A DNA stretch of 64,000 nucleotides from JAEUMG01 sp046349315 (GTDB lineage: Bacteria > Pseudomonadota > Alphaproteobacteria > Rhizobiales > Aestuariivirgaceae). Below the pieces are notes generated by a model. It was not told where the DNA came from. It made no database searches and was given only the letters and a program-made list of their open reading frames with translations. The stretch covers positions 124,001 through 188,000 of the forward strand of contig JAXMCQ010000003.1 of the NCBI GenBank assembly GCA_046349315.1, read 5' to 3'. The translations under genes and the position numbers were made by a program. Below, one piece after another: positions 32,665 through 40,832 of this stretch (the stretch's first letter is position 1; every line of letters begins with the position of its first letter).

Positions 32665-33226
32665 GATCGAGAGACAGGCGGACTTCGGCGGCCATCGATC
32701 CCTTCGGCCCACTGCCGAAACGGACATAGACGGTTTGATCCGGCACGAGTTCAGCGATCGCCGTTTTGCGCAGGGTCTCCATGTGGATGAAGATATCGGG
32801 ATAGCCCTCACCCTGGCTCAGAAATCCGAATCCGCGAGCCCGGTTAAACCACTTGACCTTCACCGGGACCCAATTGCTTGACGGGGAAACTGTAACATGA
32901 GTGCGTACCGGACGCTCAACCGGATGAATCGCGGTTGAGGTATCGACGGCCAGCACACGCAGGCATTGATATCCCTTCTGCCGCTCGACGGCTTCGCACG
33001 TGATGCGCGTGCCTTCAAGTGGCGCATCGAATCCATCGCGCTTGAGACAGCTGAGGTGCAAGAGCACATCCGCCATCCCACTGTCCGGAATGATGAATCC
33101 ATAGCCGCGCGCTATGTCGAACCATTTCACGAAGCCGGTAACTTCTATGATCTTGATTTGGGTATCAGGACTCTGCTGTCCTAGCCCACCGGCCGCATTC
33201 GCTCCGTGGGTTTCGCTCCCCGCCAT
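32642..33226 (-). CDS. Cold-shock protein with two CSD domains
   Basis: A 194-residue protein with two cold-shock domains: VTGFVKWFDIARGYGFIIPD (about residues 29-95) and KVKWFNRARGFGFLSQGEGY with IFIHMETL (about 123-185). RNP-1-like aromatic motifs are present in both, so both should bind single-stranded nucleic acid. Such double-domain proteins of about 190-200 residues are typical of alphaproteobacteria. The DUF192 gene overlaps its end. Confidence 0.93.
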   Translation of the reverse strand: MAGSETHGANAAGGLGQQSPDTQIKIIEVTGFVKWFDIARGYGFIIPDSGMADVLLHLSCLKRDGFDAPLEGTRITCEAVERQKGYQCLRVLAVDTSTAIHPVERPVRTHVTVSPSSNWVPVKVKWFNRARGFGFLSQGEGYPDIFIHMETLRKTAIAELVPDQTVYVRFGSGPKGSMAAEVRLSLDRGPPHTN

Positions 33227-33547
33227 GACTTACTACCCGTCTGCACATGGAGCGGCACTGCCTCACCCTACCGCCCATGATTCAATCTGATGAACTCTCC
33301 TCGGTTTGTACAGTGCTCGGTCGGCGATGGGATGTGGATAACGCCAAGCTGTGATCAATTTCGCACGCTGTGTGGAAGGAGTACCACAGCCCTTCATCGC
33401 AAAGGTTTCTAATCTCTGCGGAATCGACGCAGACTCATGTCACGCGCGGAGTCTGGAATCTCGTGTCAATGCGAAAATTTATTTCCGCTGCGCGAAATAG
33501 CGCTGGACAATCAAAAAATTTCTCGAACTCCATTTCGCCCAATCGAA
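33227..33547. other. Intergenic region, no gene seen
   Basis: This 321-base stretch lies between the cold-shock gene start and the sirtuin stop. I see no gene with support. It probably contains the cold-shock promoter and leader; I could not identify a defined RNA element by eye. Confidence 0.5.
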
Positions 33548-34300
33548 TCACACGAGCCGCTGCACCACATGATTGAGCGTCTCGCCGAGTTCGGCATGGA
33601 TCGCGAGGTCTGAAAAACTATCGAGCGGCGTCGGTTCGCGGTTGATGATCACCAGTTTGGCGCGATTGTGCTTGGCGATGATCGGCAACCCCGACGCAGG
33701 ATAGACCTGCAATGAAGATCCGACCGCGAGGAACAAGTCGGAATCCAAAGTAGCCGCGCGAGCCGCCGCCATCTCGGCGTCCGGCATCGGCTGGCCGAAG
33801 GATATCGTCGCCGACTTCACGAGCCCTCCGCATTCGAGGCAGGCGGGCACTTGGTTGGTTTGCGCAATTTCCTCGCGCACCCAGTCAAGCTCGTGGCGTC
33901 TGCCGCAGCTCAGACACTTGGCGAAGGTGCCATTGCCATGAACCTCGATGATGCGATCGGCCTCGACGCCGGCGCGGCGATGAAGGTCGTCGATATTCTG
34001 GGTTATGATCGTATGGACACGCCCCTTGGCGACCAGATCGGCGACAGCACGATGCGCCGGACCTGGAACGGCGTCGCTGAAGGCTGCGTGGATGATGAAA
34101 TAGCGCCGCCAGGCTTCAAGGCGTGTCTCGGGAGATTTGAGGAAATCGGCAAAGGGGATCGGCCGGAACTGGGTCCACAAGCCATTGGGCGAGCGGAAAT
34201 CCGGAACACCGCAGTCGGTCGAGATTCCGGCACCGGAAAACAGTACGCAGCGGCGCGCGGACTGGACCAGTCCGACCAGCTCGTCTAAGACCTCGGACAC
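33548..34300 (-). CDS. Sir2-family NAD-dependent protein deacylase
   Basis: A 250-residue sirtuin that removes acyl groups from lysines using NAD. NAD-binding motifs GAGISTDCGVPDFRS and TQNIDDLH, the catalytic His in EVHGN, and the four zinc Cys in CLSCG and CLECGG are all present. SATISFGQPMP and AVGSSLQVYPA complete the fold. The N-terminus is short, as in prokaryotic class members. It is divergent from gloA, with 29 bases between the starts. Confidence 0.94.
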   Translation of the reverse strand: MSEVLDELVGLVQSARRCVLFSGAGISTDCGVPDFRSPNGLWTQFRPIPFADFLKSPETRLEAWRRYFIIHAAFSDAVPGPAHRAVADLVAKGRVHTIITQNIDDLHRRAGVEADRIIEVHGNGTFAKCLSCGRRHELDWVREEIAQTNQVPACLECGGLVKSATISFGQPMPDAEMAAARAATLDSDLFLAVGSSLQVYPASGLPIIAKHNRAKLVIINREPTPLDSFSDLAIHAELGETLNHVVQRLV

Positions 34301-34329
34301 GCTAATTGCCGCTCCCTGGGAGACCTTCG

Positions 34330-34749
34330 ATGAAATATCTGCATACCATGATCCGCGTCAGCGACCTCGACAAGTCTTTGGATTTCTTCGTCAATAAGCT
34401 CGGCTTCGTGGAGCAGCGGCGGCATGTCAACGACAAGGGACGCTATACGCTGGTGTTCGTCGCGGCGCCTGAGAGCCCGGATGCGCCAGTGGAGCTCACT
34501 TATAATTGGGACCCCGAAGTCTATACCGGCGGACGCAATTTCGGGCATCTCGCCATCGAGGTCGACAATATCTACGACTATTGCGCGAAGCTTCAGAAAG
34601 CCGGGATCGTGATCAACCGGCCACCCCGCGACGGGCGCATGGCCTTCATCAAGACGCCCGATGGAATTTCGATCGAGCTTCTGAACAAGGACCGCGCGCT
34701 TCCGCCCCAAGAGCCGTGGCTTTCAATGCCGAACACCGGAAGCTGGTAA
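34330..34749 (+). CDS. gloA: Lactoylglutathione lyase (glyoxalase I)
   Basis: A 139-residue metal enzyme that isomerises the methylglyoxal-glutathione hemithioacetal. The typical start MKYLHTMIRVSDLDKSLDFF, the ELTYNWD segment, FGHLAIEVDNIYDYC and the C-terminal metal-ligand FIKTPDGISIELLNK are present. Start ATG 34330 follows GGGAGA; an in-frame start eight codons upstream lacks a ribosome site. Length is normal for the short bacterial enzyme. Confidence 0.93.
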   Translation: MKYLHTMIRVSDLDKSLDFFVNKLGFVEQRRHVNDKGRYTLVFVAAPESPDAPVELTYNWDPEVYTGGRNFGHLAIEVDNIYDYCAKLQKAGIVINRPPRDGRMAFIKTPDGISIELLNKDRALPPQEPWLSMPNTGSW

Positions 34750-34755
34750 CACCGC

Positions 34756-35499
34756 TTACGCCATCAACTGCCCGCCATTGACCTCGATCACCTGGCCGGT
34801 CACGTAGCCGGACGCCTTGTCGCTGGCGAGATAAACGAATGTGCCGGCGCAATCCTCGGCGACGCCGAGCCTTTGCATCGGTATGGTGCGCCGCGTGGCT
34901 TCGAGCTTGTCCAGCGTCGAATGGCGATCGTGGAACGCGGTGTGGATCGTGCCGGGCGATACGCCGTTCACCCTGATGCCATCGGCGGCCAGTTCCCGCG
35001 CCATGGTCTTGGTGAAGGCGGAGACAAATCCCTTGGTGCCGGCATAGACCGATGAGCCGGCACTGCCGCCACCCTTCGCAGCGATCGACGTCACGTTGAT
35101 GATGTTGCCATGCCCCTGTTTCTGCATGAGGCGCGCGGCGGCGCGGCAGCAGGCGAAGAGCTGCCGGATATTGAGGTCGAGCACCTGGTCGTAAAGCGCA
35201 TCGTCGAAATCGACGAGGTTGCGGCGTTCGACCATGCCGCCAGCATTATTGATGAGGACATCGAGGCCGCCCAAACGCGCTGCGGCGTGCTGCATCAACT
35301 GTTCGGCCGCGTTCGGCGACGTGAGATCGAGCTTGAAGGTCGCAATTCCGGCTTCGTCGAAATCCGCAAGCTCAGGACCGCCGCCCCAATATTGCGCCAG
35401 AACATTGCCGCCAGCCTCTGCGAGGGCGCGAGAGGCAGCGCCGCCAATTCCCGTCACGCCGCCGGTCACGACGATCCTCTTGCCGCTCAGTTCACCCAT
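34756..35499 (-). CDS. SDR-family oxidoreductase
   Basis: A 247-residue classical short-chain dehydrogenase. The cofactor motif is VTGGVTGIGGAASRAL, NNAG is in DVLINNAGG, and the Ser and Tyr-x-x-x-Lys of the active site are in VTSIAAK and YAGTKGFV. The end GYVTGQVIEVNGGQLM is standard. Substrate cannot be predicted; the closest-looking relatives are sugar or 3-oxoacyl reductases. It converges on gloA with a six-base gap. Confidence 0.9.
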   Translation of the reverse strand: MGELSGKRIVVTGGVTGIGGAASRALAEAGGNVLAQYWGGGPELADFDEAGIATFKLDLTSPNAAEQLMQHAAARLGGLDVLINNAGGMVERRNLVDFDDALYDQVLDLNIRQLFACCRAAARLMQKQGHGNIINVTSIAAKGGGSAGSSVYAGTKGFVSAFTKTMARELAADGIRVNGVSPGTIHTAFHDRHSTLDKLEATRRTIPMQRLGVAEDCAGTFVYLASDKASGYVTGQVIEVNGGQLMA

Positions 35500-35692
35500 C
35501 GATGACCACCCTCAATAGCGAAAATCGCGTTCAGATTAGGCTGCGAAGGCTCGTCCTGGCCACAGGCAAACGCTGTTGAAGGCCACTCAGTCTTATTGCG
35601 CACATGAAAAACAGCCGTCGCCGGCGAGCAAGCGGGTTCGCTTGGCCGGTGAGGGCAACCATGTCTGAGTTCACTTCGGATGGTCCTCGGCC

Positions 35693-36466
35693 TCACGACG
35701 TATCGTTGAGGGGCGGCATGACATTGCGGGCGAGCCAGTCGCATTCTTTGAGGATCGCGTCGATCTCGTGCTTCGGCCGCTCTCGGAAGCCTGGCGGCTT
35801 TCCGGGGCGCAACGGGCTCCAGCGCTCCGGGCGGCGCTCCTCGATGGGCTTGGCCTGCCAGCGTGCGAGCCGCATCGCCTGGCGGGGAATGTCTTGCAAT
35901 GCATCGATGGCGGCCAGGATCCGGCGGATCAGTTTCGTCGCATCGACCATGCCGTCGTCGGCGGCATTGTCCTCGGCAACAGGTGCCGGTGACGGTGCCT
36001 GGTGGTAGACGAGATAGAGGGGAAGGTGCGGATTGCCGCCAATGTCGACGATCTGGAGGCGTGGTTCTGGCCGCCGGCGCGTGATGGGTCTGCGATAGCC
36101 CGGTTCGTACCGATTGGGCGGGTCGAACAGGCTGAAGGACGGGCGGCGTAGTCTGCGGAGTTTTATGAGTGTGGGTTCGGGTTTGACTTCATCCTGGGTC
36201 CGGGCTTTGTGTTCGCTCGGGATTTCAGGCTTCGCCTGCACCGGGCGTTTGGTCGGAGCCTCCAGCACGATATTGCGGGCCGCAACGAAGATCAGCCGCC
36301 GCACGGCTGATTCCGCCTTGCGCAGTTTGCCAGCCACCAGGAGGTAGAGAGACTTCGACACCCGCGCGACGGTCTCACCCTCGCTGAGCCCGAACTCGGC
36401 GAGCAGGTCCTTGACCTGCCCCAGCAGCGGCACCCTGTTGTGTTCGACGGCCAAATCCCAGTCCAT
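35693..36466 (-). CDS. Hypothetical basic, proline-rich protein
   Basis: A 257-residue protein of unknown function. The N-terminal 70 residues look helical (LLGQVKDLLAEFGLSEGETV), the middle is Arg/Pro-rich (RRPITRRRPEPRLQI), and the C-terminus has RPERWSPLRPGKPPGFRERP. No signal peptide or membrane segment is seen. The DNA is as GC-rich as the surrounding core genes, so it is probably native to this group. Nothing is known of its role. REP-like hairpins lie just upstream. Confidence 0.6.
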   Translation of the reverse strand: MDWDLAVEHNRVPLLGQVKDLLAEFGLSEGETVARVSKSLYLLVAGKLRKAESAVRRLIFVAARNIVLEAPTKRPVQAKPEIPSEHKARTQDEVKPEPTLIKLRRLRRPSFSLFDPPNRYEPGYRRPITRRRPEPRLQIVDIGGNPHLPLYLVYHQAPSPAPVAEDNAADDGMVDATKLIRRILAAIDALQDIPRQAMRLARWQAKPIEERRPERWSPLRPGKPPGFRERPKHEIDAILKECDWLARNVMPPLNDTS

Positions 36467-36520
36467 GCGGCCACATAGAACACATACGGAACTTAGTCAA
36501 TATAAAAATGAGAGCCGATC

Positions 36521-36740
36521 GTCATGCCAGCGAAAGCTGGCATCCCCTGACGCGGTGCCACCAGAGGAGATGATTCAGGGGACCCCAGCTTGCGCTGGGG
36601 TGACGGGAAGCGAGTTGGGGGTGTCGCTTGCGCTGATGGTTGGGTCCCGGCTTTCGCCGGGATGACGTTGGTTGGTGGTTCTACCCCTCACCCGGCATGT
36701 TGCGCATGCCATCCTCTCCCGCGAGGAGAGCGGGGAAGGT
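36521..36740. repeat. Cluster of REP-type palindromes
   Basis: Three hairpin units are spaced by about 60 bases: GCCAGC-gaaa-GCTGGC (36526-36541), CCCCAGC-ttgc-GCTGGGG (36583-36600) and CCCGGC-tttc-GCCGGG (36646-36661). Each is flanked by GTCAT/ATGAC or GACCC-like ends. A fourth, CTCTCCCGCGAGGAGAG, follows near 36715. They fill the gap between pntB and the hypothetical gene. Such elements are abundant in Hyphomicrobiales genomes. Confidence 0.75.
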
Positions 36741-36777
36741 AGTCCGTATACGGATAGATTTGTTGGCGCCGCGAGGC

Positions 36778-38169
36778 TCACATCGCCTTGACGATCTCGT
36801 CCGTCATCTTCTTGGCGTCGCCGAACAGCATCATCGTGTTGTCTCGGTAGAAGAGCGTGTTGTCGATGCCGGCATAGCCTGACGACATGCCGCGCTTCAC
36901 GAACATCACCGTCTTTGCCTTCCACACTTCGAGCACCGGCATGCCGAAGATCGGCGATTGCGGATCTTCCTTGGCTGCGGGGTTCGTCACGTCATTGGCG
37001 CCGATCACGAAGGCGACATCGGCCTGAGCAAATTCGGAATTGATGTCCTCAAGCTCGAAGACCTCGTCATAGGGAACGTTCGCTTCGGCCAAGAGCACGT
37101 TCATGTGGCCGGGCATGCGGCCCGCCACCGGATGGATCGCATATTTGACGGTGACGCCGGCGGCTTTCAGATGATCGGCCATTTCGCGCAAGGCATGCTG
37201 GGCCTGGGCGACCGCCATGCCATAGCCCGGCACGATGATGACGGAGCCCGCATTCTTCATGACGAAGGCCGCATCATCCGCCGATCCCTGCTTGACGGTG
37301 CGCGTCTCGGGGCCGCCGACCGCCGAAGTCTCGCCGCCGAAGCCGCCGAGGATCACGCTGATGAAGGAACGGTTCATCCCCTTGCACATGATGTAGGAGA
37401 GGATGGCACCCGACGAGCCGACCAAGGCGCCGGTGATGATGAGCGCGGTATTGGCGAGCGTGAAGCCGATGCCCGCCGCCGCCCAGCCCGAATAGGAATT
37501 GAGCATCGAGATGACGACCGGCATATCGGCGCCGCCGATCGGGACGATGAGCAACAGGCCAAGTGCCAAGGCGATGATGACGATCAGCCAGAAATCGATG
37601 GCACTCTGGCTCGCATAGAAGCCGTAGATGAAGAAGACGAGCGCCAATGCCAGCACGATATTGATGACATGGCGGAACGGCAGGATGATCGGCTTGCCGC
37701 TCATCCGACCGTCGAGCTTGAGGAAGGCGATGATCGAGCCGGTAAAAGTGAGCGCGCCGATCGCCGCGCCGAGCGCCATTTCGATGCGGCTCTGTGCATG
37801 GATTTCGCCGCCCGTCGCGATGCCGAAGGCATCCGGCGCATAGAAGGCGGCCGCCGCCACGAAAACGGCCGCAAGACCGACCAGCGAGTGGAAGGCAGCG
37901 ACGAGCTGCGGCATTGCCGTCATGGCGATGCGCCGCGCCGTCACCGCACCGATCGCGCCGCCGATGCCGAGACCGGCAATGATGAGGATCCACGGCAGAA
38001 CGCCCTGCGGCGCGGCGAGCGCCAATGTCGTGACGATGGCGATCGCCATGCCGACCATGCCGTAGAGATTGCCCTGGCGCGACGTGACCGGGCTTGAGAG
38101 CCCGCGCAGCGCCATGATGAACAGGCCGCCGGCGATCAGATAGAGAAGTGCAGCGAGATTGGCCGACAT
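36778..38169 (-). CDS. pntB: NAD(P) transhydrogenase subunit beta
   Basis: A 463-residue membrane subunit of the proton-translocating transhydrogenase that moves hydride from NADH to NADP. About nine helices fill residues 1-260. The NADP-binding domain III follows, with IVPGYGMAVAQAQHALREMA, HPVAGRMPGHMNVLLAEANV and VIGANDVTNPAA. It is last of three genes; the gap to pntAB is four bases. Confidence 0.97.
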   Translation of the reverse strand: MSANLAALLYLIAGGLFIMALRGLSSPVTSRQGNLYGMVGMAIAIVTTLALAAPQGVLPWILIIAGLGIGGAIGAVTARRIAMTAMPQLVAAFHSLVGLAAVFVAAAAFYAPDAFGIATGGEIHAQSRIEMALGAAIGALTFTGSIIAFLKLDGRMSGKPIILPFRHVINIVLALALVFFIYGFYASQSAIDFWLIVIIALALGLLLIVPIGGADMPVVISMLNSYSGWAAAGIGFTLANTALIITGALVGSSGAILSYIMCKGMNRSFISVILGGFGGETSAVGGPETRTVKQGSADDAAFVMKNAGSVIIVPGYGMAVAQAQHALREMADHLKAAGVTVKYAIHPVAGRMPGHMNVLLAEANVPYDEVFELEDINSEFAQADVAFVIGANDVTNPAAKEDPQSPIFGMPVLEVWKAKTVMFVKRGMSSGYAGIDNTLFYRDNTMMLFGDAKKMTDEIVKAM

Positions 38170-38173
38170 CCCA

Positions 38174-38491
38174 CTACTTCCCCTTCTTCTTATACATCGC
38201 GAGCATGCGCTGGGTGACCAGGAACCCGCCGAAGATGTTCACCGAGGCGAGGATCAACGCGAAGAAGCCGAAGATCATCGCAACCACCGAGCCTGAGGCA
38301 ATAGCCCCGGCGCCAACCGCGAGAAGTGCGCCGACCACGATCACCGAAGAGATGGCGTTGGTGACCGACATCAAGGGCGTGTGCAATGCCGGCGTCACGT
38401 TCCACACCACGTAGTAACCCACGAACACCGCCAACACGAAAATGGCGAGCAGCGAGATGAAGGGATCGACCGAATGCGCCATCTGTTCCAT
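38174..38491 (-). CDS. pntAB: NAD(P) transhydrogenase subunit alpha part 2
   Basis: A 105-residue membrane protein with three helices, corresponding to the C-terminal membrane part of enteric PntA. Key blocks are YYVVWNVTPALHTPLMSVTN and FFALILASVNIFGGFLVTQR. In alphaproteobacteria this part is a separate gene between pntAA and pntB, as seen here, with gaps of seven and four bases. Confidence 0.96.
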   Translation of the reverse strand: MEQMAHSVDPFISLLAIFVLAVFVGYYVVWNVTPALHTPLMSVTNAISSVIVVGALLAVGAGAIASGSVVAMIFGFFALILASVNIFGGFLVTQRMLAMYKKKGK

Positions 38492-38498
38492 GGGAGCC

Positions 38499-39614
38499 TC
38501 AGGCTTTGAAGATGGGATGAACCAGTGCGCCGTCCTTGGCGATCAAGGTCCCCTTGATGATCTCGTCGTCGAGATCGACCTTGAGCGTGCCATCCTTGGC
38601 GACCAGCAGATCGAGGAAATTGGCGAGGTTCTTGGCAAAGAGCGGCGAGGCATTGCCGGCGAGCTTGCCCGCCAGATTCACCGTGCCGATGATGCTGACA
38701 CCATTATGGACGACGATATCGTCGGGCCGCGACAAGGGGCAGTTGCCGCCCCTCTCGACCGCGAGATCGACGATCACCGAACCGGGCTTCATGCTCTCGA
38801 CCATTTCCTGCGTGACGAGCACCGGCGCCGGGCGGCCGGGGATCAATGCGGTGGTGATCACAACATCCTGCGTCTTCACATGCTGGGCAACGAGGGCTGC
38901 CTGCTTCTGCTTGTCTTCCGCCGACAATTCCTTGGCATAGCCGCCAGCGGTCGCCGCATCCGCGACATCGGCGAAGACGAACTTGGCGCCCAGGCTCTTC
39001 ACCTGTTCTTCGGTCGCCTTGCGCACATCCGTCGCCGAGACGATGGCGCCGAGACGGCGCGCCGTGGCGATCGCCTGCAAGCCGGCAACGCCGACACCCA
39101 TGATGAAGACCTTGGCGGCGGGCACGGTACCGGCCGCCGTCATCATCATGGGAAAGGCGCGCCCAAAATAAGCCGCGGCATCGACCACCGCCTTGTAGCC
39201 GGCGAGATTGGCCTGGCTTGAAAGGATATCCATGGCTTGCGCGCGGGTGATGCGCGGCATGAGCTCCATGGCAAAAAGCATCGCTCCCGATTTGGCGAGA
39301 GTGTCGAGCCCGCCACGCTCGCCATAGGGCTCGAGCCCCCCGGCAATGATCGCGCCCTTCTTGAGCGAGCGCACCAATGCCTCGCTCGGGCGCCGGATGG
39401 TCAGGACGATATCGGCGTCGCCGAAGCCTTCCGAACCCTTGACGATTTCGGCGCCGGCCGCCGCATAGGCATCGTCACCGATAAAGGCCTTGGCGCCGGC
39501 TCCGGATTCGACCGCGACCTTGAGACCCTTCTTGGCATAGGCCTTGACCGTGTCGGGGGATGCGGCGACACGGCTTTCGCCGGGATGGCTTTCGGCCGGG
39601 ATGACGATTTTCAT
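38499..39614 (-). CDS. pntAA: NAD(P) transhydrogenase subunit alpha part 1
   Basis: A 371-residue soluble NAD(H)-binding subunit. It starts MKIVIPAESHPGESRVAASP and carries VFIMGVGVAGLQAIATARRL for nucleotide binding and TALIPGRPAPVLVTQEMVES. It is the first of the three-gene transhydrogenase unit, with a cytochrome oxidase subunit IV-like gene just upstream. The split into pntAA and pntAB is the usual state in this class. Confidence 0.97.
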   Translation of the reverse strand: MKIVIPAESHPGESRVAASPDTVKAYAKKGLKVAVESGAGAKAFIGDDAYAAAGAEIVKGSEGFGDADIVLTIRRPSEALVRSLKKGAIIAGGLEPYGERGGLDTLAKSGAMLFAMELMPRITRAQAMDILSSQANLAGYKAVVDAAAYFGRAFPMMMTAAGTVPAAKVFIMGVGVAGLQAIATARRLGAIVSATDVRKATEEQVKSLGAKFVFADVADAATAGGYAKELSAEDKQKQAALVAQHVKTQDVVITTALIPGRPAPVLVTQEMVESMKPGSVIVDLAVERGGNCPLSRPDDIVVHNGVSIIGTVNLAGKLAGNASPLFAKNLANFLDLLVAKDGTLKVDLDDEIIKGTLIAKDGALVHPIFKA

Positions 39615-39627
39615 GAGGGGTGGCGGA

Positions 39628-39924
39628 TCAGCCGACGCTCATGGCGGTCAGCAGGCCGAAGAGGACGAGCGCGCCGCCCGACAGGAACCACTTCTCCCCG
39701 CCGGACTTGAGGTCGACCAGCACAGTCACCACGCCGACGATCAATCCGGCAAAGCCAAGGAACACGCCCCAGCCTGCCGCAAATCGGAAGGCAACCAGCG
39801 AAACCAGGGTGTAGAAAACCAGGATCGACAGCGCGATCGACCCCTTGATGAAGGCATCATAGGTCGCCTGATGCGCCGAAATATTGCCCGCGGAAGCGTT
39901 GCCGTGAGCCGAATGATCCGCCAT
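39628..39924 (-). CDS. aa3-type cytochrome oxidase subunit IV-like membrane protein
   Basis: A 98-residue protein with three helices (about 28-47, 50-69 and 76-95). The N-terminus MADHSAHGNASAGNISAHQA, followed by TYDAFIKGSI, resembles bacterial aa3-type cytochrome oxidase subunit IV (COX4_pro_2), though that family is usually half this length and has one helix. The gene often found before pntAA in Hyphomicrobiales is of this type. ATG 39924 is used; in-frame starts upstream are unlikely. The link to oxidase or transhydrogenase is by position. Confidence 0.75.
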   Translation of the reverse strand: MADHSAHGNASAGNISAHQATYDAFIKGSIALSILVFYTLVSLVAFRFAAGWGVFLGFAGLIVGVVTVLVDLKSGGEKWFLSGGALVLFGLLTAMSVG

Positions 39925-40079
39925 GGTCGCAAATCCCCTGTCGATTTTCTGCGGGGCCATACCTAGCCCACCTTGAAGCCGCGCCGCAAGCCGAAGCAAA
40001 CGACGCGGCGTTGAGTCTCAGCCGGGCCAAAATCCGGCGATTTGCTGGCTTCTCCTCGGCCGGCGGCGGAAGACCAAAT

Positions 40080-40832
40080 TCACGATCCCGATACGACAAC
40101 TTCGCTTAGACAGACATCGTCGCCCACCCGTATCCGCCCCGCCTCCAGCACCCTGCAATAAATCCCAAGATGGCCGTCGAGCTTCTGCGAAATTGCGGTG
40201 TGGACGCGCTTGTCGAAGGGCACATCCGGTTCCTGCGCGATCGAGGTGAAGGCGCAGCGCACGCAAGGCTCGTTGCCTTCGAGACTTACATTGCCGATCG
40301 ACAGTCGCCGGCCGAGCCACTCTTGCTCGATCGTCGCCGCGCCGGCATGGGTTTCGATCACCAGGTTGCAGCGGAAGCGCCGCGCATCGATCGTCGCGTC
40401 GGGAAGGATCTCCTGCAATGCCGACATCGAGCTCGTCGTCAGCAGGTGAATGGGCGAAAGCGCATAAAGCGGCTGGGCATTCGCCGTTCCGTCATAGGGC
40501 CTGAACTCGACGACGAAGCCGAGATAGGCCGAAAGCGCGAGCGCCCCCTGCTCTGCTCCGATCCATGAGGCCTGGTCGATGCTGATTTCGACGCCATCGG
40601 AGCCAAGCCGCGCCAGTACATTCGGCAAGGGCCGCCAATGCTTATGCCGGCCCGGTGCTGCAACCTCGCCCGTCTCTTTCGCATAAAGACCGATCTTCCG
40701 GTCACCGGCCAGCCCGCCACTCTCAATTTCGACCGCTTGCAGCAATTCGCCGCCCATCGAGCTCACAGGATAGCGCCTGATATCGCGTACCCGTCCGACC
40801 ACCCTGCCGCCCGAAGCATAATCCTGCGCCAT
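40080..40832 (-). CDS. MOSC domain protein
   Basis: A 250-residue protein with an N-terminal beta-barrel (VGRVRDIRRYPVSSMGGELL) and a MOSC domain (RRFRCNLVIETHAG, the conserved Cys in GNEPCVRCAFTS, then KRVHTAISQKLDGHLGIYCR). MOSC proteins handle molybdenum cofactor-bound sulfur or act as amidoxime/molybdo-enzymes. The ATG directly follows the stop of the WD40-caspase gene, which points to cotranscription but no clear functional link. Confidence 0.9.
   Translation of the reverse strand: MAQDYASGGRVVGRVRDIRRYPVSSMGGELLQAVEIESGGLAGDRKIGLYAKETGEVAAPGRHKHWRPLPNVLARLGSDGVEISIDQASWIGAEQGALALSAYLGFVVEFRPYDGTANAQPLYALSPIHLLTTSSMSALQEILPDATIDARRFRCNLVIETHAGAATIEQEWLGRRLSIGNVSLEGNEPCVRCAFTSIAQEPDVPFDKRVHTAISQKLDGHLGIYCRVLEAGRIRVGDDVCLSEVVVSGS

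Noticed and set aside
36958..38097. A 379-codon open frame opposite pntB
   Set aside because: Antisense shadow of a certain gene; the translation is Arg/Asp/His-rich with no family features, as expected from GC-rich codon bias.
39560..39610. REP-like GGCTTTCGCCGGGATGGC near the start of pntAA
   Set aside because: These bases encode the conserved AESHPGESR start of PntAA, so the palindromic look is coding.
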